Shown here: positions 18,895 through 27,599 of the stretch, one piece after another | Layout of the letters: each line of letters starts with the position of its first letter | Position numbering within the stretch: the stretch's first letter is position 1 | Assembly: GCA_946533175.1 (NCBI GenBank) | Contig: CAMNBS010000001.1 | Coordinates: 1-35,315 of the forward strand | Reading direction: 5' to 3' | Length of the DNA: 35,315 nucleotides | From: an uncultured Clostridia bacterium | Lineage (GTDB): Bacteria; Bacillota_I; Bacilli_A; RF39; UBA660 | Notes under the pieces: model-generated | What the model was told of the DNA's origin: nothing | The model's input: the letters and a program-made list of their open reading frames with translations, nothing else | Database searches by the model: none | Made by a program: the position numbers and the translations under genes

Positions 18895-20877
18895 ATGTAT
18901 AACGAAACATATATTCAAGAATTTTCTGAAAAAGAATATATAAATGTTTTATCTAGCCGAAGTAAATTATTATCATTAATAGATGCGGCTACAAATCAAT
19001 ATACTGATCAATCTAATGCAAATTCTTTAGCTTTTAAAGAATCACTGGATCATTATATTAAAAAACGTTTATTAACAGATAATTCATTTATTGATTCACC
19101 ATATTTTAAAAACTATTTAGCTTATATTTTTAAAGTGTTAAATAAAAAAACATTAAAAGCAACTGATAAATATAATATTTATCCAGAGCTTATTACTAAT
19201 CCTATATTTCGCGATGAAAAATTAAGAAGTCTTATCTTTCAAAAATATTTAACGGATGAACAAAAAAAAGAATATGAAAAAAGACATAATACAGCCAAAG
19301 AAATAATTAATATTATTTTTGATGCTATGGCTAAAAATCAAGCATTAAATTCTAATTTAATTAATATTGCTGCCGATTATATTTACTCAAGTAGAGATGT
19401 ATCCGGTGACAAAGGAGATATATTCGCTAAATACATTTTAAATAATGCCAAAAAATTCAATATCAGTTCTTCTATAGCAATTATTGGAGCAATTACTACT
19501 ATTATAACTAGTAACTTTACCCTTGATGAAGAAGCAAGAAATAGTCGATTTTTTATCGCTAATTATGATAAAAATCAAAAAGTTGGCATTGCTCATTCTA
19601 GTTTTAATCATCGATATTGCGTTTTTAGTAAAAGTATTGCAGAAAAAATATCATTATCTAGTTATGAATCACTTTTTTCATCAAGAACACAAAAACAAAA
19701 AGATATATACTGGATAATATTTGTTTGTTTTCATGAATTAACTCATCAACATCAAAAATTAGATTGTCTAAAAGGAAAATTAACTTCTAGTGGAATTAGT
19801 TATACTATACGCAATATATTAAATCAAATGATGCCTACTAATACAATTAATGGGCAAACAATTTATGATTATACGATTAATCATGATAGCGACGAAATAG
19901 AAATGGAAGCTGATGAAGAGGGATGGATTCAAACAAGAAAATTTATTCACAAAATGATTAGTTTAGAAAATAGAATTTTTACAGATAATCATGGAAAACA
20001 ACAAGATATGTGGGTTTTAGCTTTAGATAATATCTTGGCTATTCAAGCCAGAAGAACATTTACCGTAAAAAAAGATACAAATACTTTTGTTCAAGAAAAA
20101 CAAGGAAAAACCACTGAACAAACAAGTGGAAAATACTATGCCTTATATGACTTAATAAACTTGATAAAAATAATCAAAAAGACCCCTACTATTCTTGATT
20201 CATATCCTATCCTTAAAAACTTTTTTAATCCAGATGGTAGTATGAAAACAATTGATATTTTATCAATGGATATATATCAAAAAAAATCGGGAGATATCAT
20301 AACTTCAAATAATAGTAATAATGCTGGATTAGAAATTGGTACGTTTGTTCTCATGTACAAATGGGAAGATGTAATAAAAGATGTACAAAATGGCAAAATA
20401 CGTGATATAAGGCAAATCAATAAAATATTTAATAATATTTATAATATAATTCATGAATCAGTTCTTAAAGTTCGTAATTTTAATAGAATAGCCTTTGATA
20501 ATAATCATCAATTAAAATATAATTTAATAAACCCAGAACAATATGCAGAAACTAAAACTAGATTTGATTTAACCAACCAATCATTAATTAAAAGATTATA
20601 TAATCATTATTTTAAAAATGTTGTTATTGGTGTTATTCGATTCTATGAGTTTAAAACAATGATTGAAGAAAAATATCATATTACATTAGATAATAAATTT
20701 AGTGGCGATTTTAAAAGATATATTTACGAAATGTATTGCTCATTAATTGATAAAGATGATATATCATGTATGCAAACACTAGAACAATTACGAAAAACTA
20801 ATCATCCTGATTTAATCCAAGTATATGATTTAATTATACAAACTAAAGAAAAAGAAAAGAGTTCAAAAAGACAATAG
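18895..20877 (+). CDS. HExxH metallopeptidase-like protein, co-operonic with the transglutaminase-like gene
   Basis: IFVCFHELTHQHQKLD (HExxH) followed about 60 aa later by EIEMEADEEGW (candidate third ligand Glu); 12 nt downstream of the previous gene, with SD. Confidence 0.65.
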   Translation: MYNETYIQEFSEKEYINVLSSRSKLLSLIDAATNQYTDQSNANSLAFKESLDHYIKKRLLTDNSFIDSPYFKNYLAYIFKVLNKKTLKATDKYNIYPELITNPIFRDEKLRSLIFQKYLTDEQKKEYEKRHNTAKEIINIIFDAMAKNQALNSNLINIAADYIYSSRDVSGDKGDIFAKYILNNAKKFNISSSIAIIGAITTIITSNFTLDEEARNSRFFIANYDKNQKVGIAHSSFNHRYCVFSKSIAEKISLSSYESLFSSRTQKQKDIYWIIFVCFHELTHQHQKLDCLKGKLTSSGISYTIRNILNQMMPTNTINGQTIYDYTINHDSDEIEMEADEEGWIQTRKFIHKMISLENRIFTDNHGKQQDMWVLALDNILAIQARRTFTVKKDTNTFVQEKQGKTTEQTSGKYYALYDLINLIKIIKKTPTILDSYPILKNFFNPDGSMKTIDILSMDIYQKKSGDIITSNNSNNAGLEIGTFVLMYKWEDVIKDVQNGKIRDIRQINKIFNNIYNIIHESVLKVRNFNRIAFDNNHQLKYNLINPEQYAETKTRFDLTNQSLIKRLYNHYFKNVVIGVIRFYEFKTMIEEKYHITLDNKFSGDFKRYIYEMYCSLIDKDDISCMQTLEQLRKTNHPDLIQVYDLIIQTKEKEKSSKRQ

Positions 20878-20965
20878 TTAATAAAATTTGATTAATTTCA
20901 AAATATTACATTTAAAATCTTTATGTTTAACATTATACGTGCTATACTTTATTTAAGGAGTTTAA

Positions 20966-22345
20966 ATGATTGATTTAATTACTGATTCAAGAAAAGTTAA
21001 AGAGGGAGATACCTTTATTGCCATCAAAAACATTAATCGAGATGGACATGATTATATCGAAGAAGCCATTAAAAATGGTGCTAAAAAAATAATATGTGAA
21101 CACGGAAATTATTCTGTTAAAACCGAAATAGTACCAGATACAAGAAAATATTTAGAAAATTATTTATATAATAAATATTACTCGACAATATCCAAAATGA
21201 AATTAATTGGTATCACAGGAACTAATGGAAAAACAACAACTTGCTTTTTAATATATCAAATTTTAAACGATTTAGGAATTAAATGTGCCTATATTGGAAC
21301 AATTGGTTTTTATTATGGTAATACAAAGAGAGAATTGAATAATACAACCCCTGATATTGATTTATTATATGATATGCTTCTTGAAGCATATCAAAATCAT
21401 TGCCTTTATGTTGTAATGGAAGTAAGTTCCCATGCCCTAGCTTTAAATAGATGCTATGGATTAGAATATAATGCTGTTGCTTTTACTAATTTAACTCAAG
21501 ATCATCTTGATTTTCATAAAACTATTGAAGAATATTCCAAAGCAAAACAAAAATTATTTTCCCTAACAAGAGACGAAAAAATAGCGGTTATTAATGGTGA
21601 TGATTCTCATTATCAAGAATTTGTTAAAGAAAATAATAAAAATATTATTATATCTTCAAAATTAGGAGATGTATTAATTTCGGATATTGACTTTACCAAT
21701 TTAGGAACCGATTTTTCTTTCTCATATCAAAAGAAACTATATCGAACTCATATTAATATGGTAGGAAGGTATAATATCTATAATTATTTAACTGCTCTAT
21801 TAATTTTAATTAATTTAGGAATAGACATAGAACAAATTTTGAAACTAAATAACACTTTATCCGCTCCATTTGGTCGAATGGAAATGATTAAATATCATAC
21901 AAACAGTATCTTTGTTGATTATGCCCATACACCAGACGCCGTAGAAAATGTTTTAAAAACTTGTCAAGAGTTTAAAAAGGGAAGAATTATTACCATTATT
22001 GGTTGTGGAGGAAATCGTGATAAAACAAAAAGACCAATTATGGCCCATATTGCTGAAGTAAATAGTGATTATGCTATTTATACCGACGATAATCCACGAA
22101 TGGAAGATGAAAAAGAAATAATTAATGATATGCTAAAAGGATGTACAATGACTAATCACGAAGTTATTTATAACCGAAAAGAAGCCATAATTAAAGGTAT
22201 TACTTTATTAAAAGAAAATGATATTTTATTAATATTAGGAAAAGGACATGAAGATTATCAAATAATTGGAACAGAAAAACATCATTTTAGTGATAAAGAA
22301 ATAGTAAATGATTATTTAAAAGAAAGGATGGTAGTAAATGAATAA
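20966..22345 (+). CDS. murE: UDP-N-acetylmuramoyl-tripeptide synthetase (MurE)
   Basis: GITGTNGKTTTCFLI, TNLTQDHLDFH, FGRMEMI, VDYAHTPDAVENVL, GCGGNRDKTKRP, DNPRMED (DNPR suggests meso-DAP specificity). Confidence 0.95.
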   Translation: MIDLITDSRKVKEGDTFIAIKNINRDGHDYIEEAIKNGAKKIICEHGNYSVKTEIVPDTRKYLENYLYNKYYSTISKMKLIGITGTNGKTTTCFLIYQILNDLGIKCAYIGTIGFYYGNTKRELNNTTPDIDLLYDMLLEAYQNHCLYVVMEVSSHALALNRCYGLEYNAVAFTNLTQDHLDFHKTIEEYSKAKQKLFSLTRDEKIAVINGDDSHYQEFVKENNKNIIISSKLGDVLISDIDFTNLGTDFSFSYQKKLYRTHINMVGRYNIYNYLTALLILINLGIDIEQILKLNNTLSAPFGRMEMIKYHTNSIFVDYAHTPDAVENVLKTCQEFKKGRIITIIGCGGNRDKTKRPIMAHIAEVNSDYAIYTDDNPRMEDEKEIINDMLKGCTMTNHEVIYNRKEAIIKGITLLKENDILLILGKGHEDYQIIGTEKHHFSDKEIVNDYLKERMVVNE

Positions 22346-23171
22346 TTATCTAAATAAAATGCATGAAACCGTTAATTATATTCAAAAAAAAGTTAAAGAA
22401 ATTCCAAAATTAGCGATTATTTTAGGATCAGGTTTAGGAAGTTTAGCTGATGACATTGAGAATAAGGTAGTCTTAGCATATAAAGATATACCTAATTTCC
22501 CTATTTCAACAGTTGCTGGACATAAAGGAGAATTAATATTTGGAACTCTAAATAATGTTCCTATTATTGCCATGAATGGTAGATTTCATTACTATGAAGG
22601 ATATGATTTAAAAGAAACTACTTATCCAATTAGAATATTTAAATTATTAGGTGTCAAAACCCTTATTCTAACTAATGCCGCAGGAGGAATTAATACTTCA
22701 TTTAAAAAGGGAGATTTAATGATAATTAATGATCAATTATCTTTCTTTGCAGAAAGTGTTTTACGTGGTCCTAACATGGATGAGTTTGGTGATCGATTCA
22801 TTGATATGAGTACAACATATGATAAAGAATATATTAAGATATTAAAAGAAATAATGAATAAGCATATCGGTTATTTTCGTGAAGGAGTATATGCCTACAT
22901 GAAAGGCCCAACTTATGAAACACCAGCTGAAATTCGAGCATTAAGAACACTAGGAGCAGATGCTGTTGGTATGAGTACTGTACCAGAAGCTGTTGTTGCA
23001 CACCATTCTAATATCAAATGTGCTGGAATAACCTGTATTACCAATATGGCAGCTGGCGTTACCAATGAAATATTATCACATGAAGAAGTAAAAGAAACTG
23101 CACTAAAAGCTGAAGAAAATTTTAAAAAAGTAGTTAAAGAATTTATTCAAAAAATAGCAAAAGAACTTTAA
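22338..23171 (+). CDS. punA: Purine nucleoside phosphorylase
   Basis: AIILGSGLGSLAD, GHKGELIFG, GRFHYYEGY, TNAAGGIN, GPTYETPAEIRALRTLGADAVGMSTVPEAVVA; overlaps murE by 8 nt. Confidence 0.94.
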   Translation: MNNYLNKMHETVNYIQKKVKEIPKLAIILGSGLGSLADDIENKVVLAYKDIPNFPISTVAGHKGELIFGTLNNVPIIAMNGRFHYYEGYDLKETTYPIRIFKLLGVKTLILTNAAGGINTSFKKGDLMIINDQLSFFAESVLRGPNMDEFGDRFIDMSTTYDKEYIKILKEIMNKHIGYFREGVYAYMKGPTYETPAEIRALRTLGADAVGMSTVPEAVVAHHSNIKCAGITCITNMAAGVTNEILSHEEVKETALKAEENFKKVVKEFIQKIAKEL

Positions 23172-23184
23172 AAGTTCTTTTAAT
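23159..23184. terminator. Bidirectional terminator between convergent punA and the Crp/Fnr gene
   Basis: Palindrome AAAAGAACTTTAAAAGTTCTTTT spanning the punA stop codon. Confidence 0.6.
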
Positions 23185-23821
23185 AATTCACTAAAGTTAA
23201 TTTTTTACCATTACTAGATATAAAACCTTCATCTTTCAAATTTTTTACTTCACGCATCATCGCACTCCGATCAACCGATAAATAATCAGCTAATTCTGTA
23301 TATGTTAAGGGAAGATAAAACGATTTTTTTCCCTTTTTTTTAGATATTAAATTTAAATAACACAATAATTTTTCCCGAATACTTCTTTTCGATAATATCT
23401 CCAATCTCTCATTAAGATCTATAATCTTTAATGATAATAAGCTTAAAACATTATCCATAAGTTTAGTATGACATTCACAATTCTTTCGGCATCTTTTCAT
23501 TAATAAATCATAGTCAAATAATAATACTTCGCAGTCACTAGTAGCAACAACTATTACATCATCATCTAGATAAGAAAAAGTTTTGCCAAAGACAGAATCT
23601 GTTTCAAGGCTTTCTATAATACTTCTATTTCCATTATAATCATAACGAATTATATTGGCCGATCCTTTTAAAACAATACCAATTAAATTAGAATTTGTAA
23701 CATTTGAAAGAATCGTTCTATCTTTTTTAAATTCTATTTTTTTGGCATCAAAACACTTTATCATTTTGATAATATCATTATTCGCTATCCCTTTAAATAT
23801 TGATAATTCTTCCATATACAC
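23180..23821 (-). CDS. Crp/Fnr family transcriptional regulator
   Basis: N-terminal cyclic-nucleotide-binding-like domain (LKGSANIIRYDYNGNRSIIESLETDSVFG), C-terminal HTH (LPLTYTELADYLSVDRSAMMREVKNLKDEGFI). Confidence 0.9.
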   Translation of the reverse strand: MYMEELSIFKGIANNDIIKMIKCFDAKKIEFKKDRTILSNVTNSNLIGIVLKGSANIIRYDYNGNRSIIESLETDSVFGKTFSYLDDDVIVVATSDCEVLLFDYDLLMKRCRKNCECHTKLMDNVLSLLSLKIIDLNERLEILSKRSIREKLLCYLNLISKKKGKKSFYLPLTYTELADYLSVDRSAMMREVKNLKDEGFISSNGKKLTLVNY

Positions 23822-23845
23822 CTACATAAATTATAATAAAAAAAA

Positions 23846-23859
23846 GTTGCATATGCAAC
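23846..23859. promoter_or_regulatory. Perfect 14-bp palindrome GTTGCATATGCAAC in the divergent promoter; candidate Crp/Fnr operator
   Basis: Read directly. It overlaps TTGCAT 17 nt upstream of TATAAT for the minus-strand regulator gene, and lies upstream of TATAAT (23883-23888) for the plus-strand gene. Confidence 0.5.
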
Positions 23860-23911
23860 ATATTGTCATAAATATTTCCTGATATAATATAGATAGCAAA
23901 ATGGAGGATAC

Positions 23912-25654
23912 ATGAAAGTAATTAAACGTGATGGTCGTATTGTCGAATATAATCGTGAAAAAATATATACTGCGATAAATAAAGCTAATGGTGATGTTCC
24001 GGAAAATGAAAGAGTGAAAAAGAAACAAATTGACAATATTATTCGCCATATTGAAGAATTAAATAAAAAAAGAATGCTAGTAGAAGATATTCAAGATCAT
24101 ATTGAAACTGAACTAATGAAGATTAAAAAGTATGCTTTAGCCAAAAGCTATATTATTTATCGCTATACAAGAGCATTAGTTCGAAAAAGTAATACCACTG
24201 ATCAATCCATTTTATCCTTAATTAAAAATGGTAATAAGCAATTCGAAAATAATAAAAATGCCATTATCTATAAACAAAGAGATTTAATCGCTGGAGAAGT
24301 ATCCAAAGACTTATCTAAAAGAGTTTTTTTACCCAATAAAATAAGTGAAGCAATAGATAAAGGACTTCTTTATTTTCATGATATTAATTATTTCATTCAA
24401 CCAATGATTAATTCTATATATCTTAATTATCCAGAAATGTTAAAGGGATTAACAATAAATGATATAGATATTCATTCACCCACTAATTTTCAAGAAGCCC
24501 TAATTATTCTTTTAAATATTATTCATAATGTCTCTTCATCAATATATGGTGAAATAACCATTGATATTAAATATTTAAGTAATTATTTAAGAGAAAAAGA
24601 AAATATTGATCAGTCACTTAAAATGTTTTTATTAGAATTAAATACTTTAATAAATACAAATGGTAAAACTCCTAAGGTATCTATACTATTAAACTTAGAT
24701 TCTGATAATAAAAACTTAGTTAAATTAATTTACAAAATAATAGAACTAAATAATTATAATAATCCACGATTAATTTATGTTATTAATGAAAATAATAATT
24801 TAAATAATGGAAAATATGATTATATAACTGAATTAATTCTAAAGAAAAAGGAAATTTATTTAATAAGTGCAAAAGTCATGCAAAAAAACTTTAATAATAT
24901 CTTTGCGCCAATTAACCATTATTTTTTACCACCCTACAAAGATAATGAAGGAAAAAGTATTATAGAAGGAAGATTTAATCAAGGTATTGTTAGTATTAAT
25001 CTTCCCCAAATCACTATTATGGCCAATAAAAAAGAAGATATATTTTTTCAAATATTAGATGAAAGACTAGAATTATGCTATGAAGCCCTTTTAATACGCT
25101 ACCATTCATTAATTGGTACTATTAGTGATATTTCCCCTATTCTATGGCAAAATGGAGCTATAGCACGAAATAAAAAAGGTGAAAAAATAGATAAATACTT
25201 AAAAAATGGCTACTCTTCTCTTGCTCTTGGATATGTTGGCTTAAAAGAAATGGCACTAAATATGAAAGATGATGAGAAAGAACAAGAAAAATTTGCCATA
25301 AAAGTACTGAAATATCTAAAGAAAAAAAGTGATGATTGGAAAAAACAAACAGGACTGGGATTTACTGTATACGGAATAAATAACTCGCTAATATCTCATG
25401 CCTTTATTTCATTAGATAAAGAAGAATACGGTGAAATAAAAGATATCACCAATAAAGAATATTATACTAATATTGATTCTAAATTAGAAATAATAAAAAA
25501 ATATCAAAACATTAATTATAACATTGGTATACATTATCTTTCTATTAATAAAAATGATAATATGAAAGATATTATAAATTATATTGATGAAAATATTTTA
25601 TATATAGGTTTAATTAATCAAGAAGGAGGACAAAATGAAAAAAGAAATGATTAA
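23912..25654 (+). CDS. NrdD-like (anaerobic ribonucleotide reductase-related) protein lacking catalytic residues and the glycyl-radical domain
   Basis: ATP-cone MKVIKRDGRIVEYNREKIYTAINKA. Barrel motifs SPTNFQEA, EGRFNQGIVSINLPQI, SPILWQNGAIAR, SSLALGYVGLKE, TDK/TNKEYYTN. Ends YIGLINQEGG with no CxxC or RVCGYLG. Confidence 0.85.
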   Translation: MKVIKRDGRIVEYNREKIYTAINKANGDVPENERVKKKQIDNIIRHIEELNKKRMLVEDIQDHIETELMKIKKYALAKSYIIYRYTRALVRKSNTTDQSILSLIKNGNKQFENNKNAIIYKQRDLIAGEVSKDLSKRVFLPNKISEAIDKGLLYFHDINYFIQPMINSIYLNYPEMLKGLTINDIDIHSPTNFQEALIILLNIIHNVSSSIYGEITIDIKYLSNYLREKENIDQSLKMFLLELNTLINTNGKTPKVSILLNLDSDNKNLVKLIYKIIELNNYNNPRLIYVINENNNLNNGKYDYITELILKKKEIYLISAKVMQKNFNNIFAPINHYFLPPYKDNEGKSIIEGRFNQGIVSINLPQITIMANKKEDIFFQILDERLELCYEALLIRYHSLIGTISDISPILWQNGAIARNKKGEKIDKYLKNGYSSLALGYVGLKEMALNMKDDEKEQEKFAIKVLKYLKKKSDDWKKQTGLGFTVYGINNSLISHAFISLDKEEYGEIKDITNKEYYTNIDSKLEIIKKYQNINYNIGIHYLSINKNDNMKDIINYIDENILYIGLINQEGGQNEKRND

Positions 25655-26081
25655 TATTAAATTATTAGACGAAAAAGCAATAATTCCAACCTATGGAAGT
25701 GAAGAAGCAGCAGGAGCAGACTTATATGCCAATATTGATAATGTACTAACCATTAAACCACATGAAACGGTACTTGTTAAAACAGGAATATCTCTAGAAA
25801 TTCCCAATGGTTTAGTTGGCCTTATTTATGCTCGTAGTGGACTAGCTAGTAAAAAGGGGCTCGCTCCAGCTAATAAAGTTGGAGTAATAGATTCCGATTA
25901 TCGCGGTGAAATAATGGTTGCTCTTCATAATCATACCAATGAAGAAAAAGCAATTGAACCTAATGAAAGAATTGCTCAGATTGTCTTTACTCCATACGTT
26001 AAAGGAGCATTCAATATTGTTGATAATCTTAATAATACAATTCGTGGTAACGGCGGATTTGGATCAACTGGAACAAAATAG
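25635..26081 (+). CDS. dut: dUTP diphosphatase
   Basis: All five motifs: GAAGADLYA, ARSGLASKKG, GVIDSDYRGEI, ERIAQIVF, RGNGGFGSTG; overlaps the NrdD-like gene by 20 nt. Confidence 0.95.
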   Translation: MKKEMINIKLLDEKAIIPTYGSEEAAGADLYANIDNVLTIKPHETVLVKTGISLEIPNGLVGLIYARSGLASKKGLAPANKVGVIDSDYRGEIMVALHNHTNEEKAIEPNERIAQIVFTPYVKGAFNIVDNLNNTIRGNGGFGSTGTK

Positions 26082-26099
26082 TCATGGACTATTTTTTTT
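26076..26099 (+). terminator. Intrinsic terminator of dut, stop codon in the stem
   Basis: AAATAGTC ATG GACTATTT then TTTTT. Confidence 0.75.
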
Positions 26100-26142
26100 C
26101 ACCGAAAAATATTTTTACATACAATATATTGAGAGGTGAAAG

Positions 26143-26448
26143 ATGAATAATATTGGTTTATACATTGTCAAAGCGGGTGATACTTTATATAATATTGCCA
26201 AAAGATTTGATATGGCTTGGCAAGATTTAATGCAACTCAATAATATGACTAGTACTCTTCTAAATATAGGTAAGCAACTAATTGTTCCAAGTAATTCTAA
26301 TAATCCTATTAATTACTATGTTGAAAAAAATGATACATTATATAGTATCGCTAATAAGTTTAAAATGGATATTAATAAAATAAAAGAACTAAATAATCTC
26401 AATACCGAAGATGTTACCTTAGGTCAAATTCTCAAAATAAAAGAATAG
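26143..26448 (+). CDS. LysM-domain protein (two LysM repeats, no obvious signal peptide)
   Basis: YIVKAGDTLYNIAKRFDMAWQDLMQLNNM and YYVEKNDTLYSIANKFKMDINKIKELNNL. Confidence 0.9.
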   Translation: MNNIGLYIVKAGDTLYNIAKRFDMAWQDLMQLNNMTSTLLNIGKQLIVPSNSNNPINYYVEKNDTLYSIANKFKMDINKIKELNNLNTEDVTLGQILKIKE

Positions 26449-26468
26449 TTTATATATAGACTATTCTT
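26441..26468. terminator. Bidirectional terminator between convergent lysM and htrA genes
   Basis: AAGAATAGT...ACTATTCTT; TAG stop codons of both genes are in the two arms. Confidence 0.75.
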
Positions 26469-27585
26469 CATTTTTGGATAACACAATATTAGTTGTAACA
26501 ACTTTACCACCACGATTATAGGTAATTTTAACAGTATCACCAGGATTATATTTATATAATAAGTATTTCAAATAAGCAGAATTTTTTACTTTTGAATCAT
26601 TAAATCCAATAATTACATCACCTTTTTGTAATCCAGATTTAGCAGCTCCACTATTCGAGCTAACTTCAATAACAACAACTCCTTCTTCAACACCTTCTGG
26701 AAGAGTAATTCGCTGTTGCCACAAATAATAACTATCTGTAATATTAACCATGCTAATACCTAATAATGGTCTATCTATTTTAGCACCTTTTTCAAGTTTT
26801 TCAACATGACTCATGGCATAATCTATTGGAATAGCAAAGCCCATTCCTTCAATAGAGTTTTCAACAAGTTTCATGGATATGACACCAATTACTTCACCAT
26901 TAGAATTAAATAATGGTCCCCCAGAATTTCCTGGATTAACTGCTGAATTAGTTTGAATTACCTCCATAACCCAATCTTCACTAGCTGCATTCTTAACAGA
27001 TACTTCAACTAAACGATTTAAACCAGAAATAATACCATTTGTAACAGTTCCACGATATTCATAACCAATAGGAGCCCCAATCGTAAAAACAGTATCTCCT
27101 AAACGTACTTTCTTATTATCACCAACAACAGTAGCATTCATATAATTTTTCTTTTCAACACGTACAACAGCTAAATCAAGATACTCATCACTACCTAAAA
27201 CAGTTCCTTCTAATTCTTCATCAGTACTCGTAATAACAATCCATTTATTACCACCACTAACTACATGATGGTTAGTCATAATATATGCATATTTATTATC
27301 TAATTTATAAATAAAACCTGAACCAGAACCATTCAATTTAGTACTTTGATAATTTCTTATCATGACAACAGTATCAAAAGTTTTTTCAACAGAAGCAGCG
27401 AGACTACCATTTTCCATAATAACTGTACTATTACAACTTCGACATGTATTAGTAACCGGAACTGGCGTTCCATTATTTGTTTCACTTATTACAACACGAT
27501 GCGTATAACTAAAATAATACATGGCAAGACCACCTAAAACAAAAGCAAATAAGACAATTACTCCATAACTAATTTTATTTTTCAT
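26461..27585 (-). CDS. S1C trypsin-like serine protease, HtrA/DegP-like with PDZ domain
   Basis: N-terminal TM, TNHHVVSGG (His), YLDLAVVRV (Asp), NPGNSGGPLFNSNG (Ser), PDZ GLQKGDVIIGFNDSKV. Start MKNKISYG with SD GAAGG preferred over track start 27624. Confidence 0.93.
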   Translation of the reverse strand: MKNKISYGVIVLFAFVLGGLAMYYFSYTHRVVISETNNGTPVPVTNTCRSCNSTVIMENGSLAASVEKTFDTVVMIRNYQSTKLNGSGSGFIYKLDNKYAYIMTNHHVVSGGNKWIVITSTDEELEGTVLGSDEYLDLAVVRVEKKNYMNATVVGDNKKVRLGDTVFTIGAPIGYEYRGTVTNGIISGLNRLVEVSVKNAASEDWVMEVIQTNSAVNPGNSGGPLFNSNGEVIGVISMKLVENSIEGMGFAIPIDYAMSHVEKLEKGAKIDRPLLGISMVNITDSYYLWQQRITLPEGVEEGVVVIEVSSNSGAAKSGLQKGDVIIGFNDSKVKNSAYLKYLLYKYNPGDTVKITYNRGGKVVTTNIVLSKNEE

Positions 27586-27599
27586 ACAATACCTTCTTT

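Noticed and set aside
19523-19717. Plus-strand 64 aa ORF
   Set aside because: Alternate frame inside the metallopeptidase-like gene.
22382-22573. Minus-strand 63 aa ORF
   Set aside because: Antisense to punA.
23655-24049. ORFs 23655-23882 (+) and 23831-24049 (-)
   Set aside because: Antisense to the Crp/Fnr and NrdD-like genes, spanning the divergent promoter; no SD or family.
23912-26081. Possibility that the missing NrdD C-terminus results from a frameshift or assembly error
   Set aside because: The active-site cysteines are already replaced upstream in the intact frame, and the sequence right after the stop is a complete dUTPase, so no glycyl-radical domain is hidden nearby.
25918-26139. 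Plus-strand 73 aa ORF
   Set aside because: Alternate frame through the dut end and terminator.
27346-27537. Plus-strand 63 aa ORF
   Set aside because: Antisense to the htrA N-terminus.
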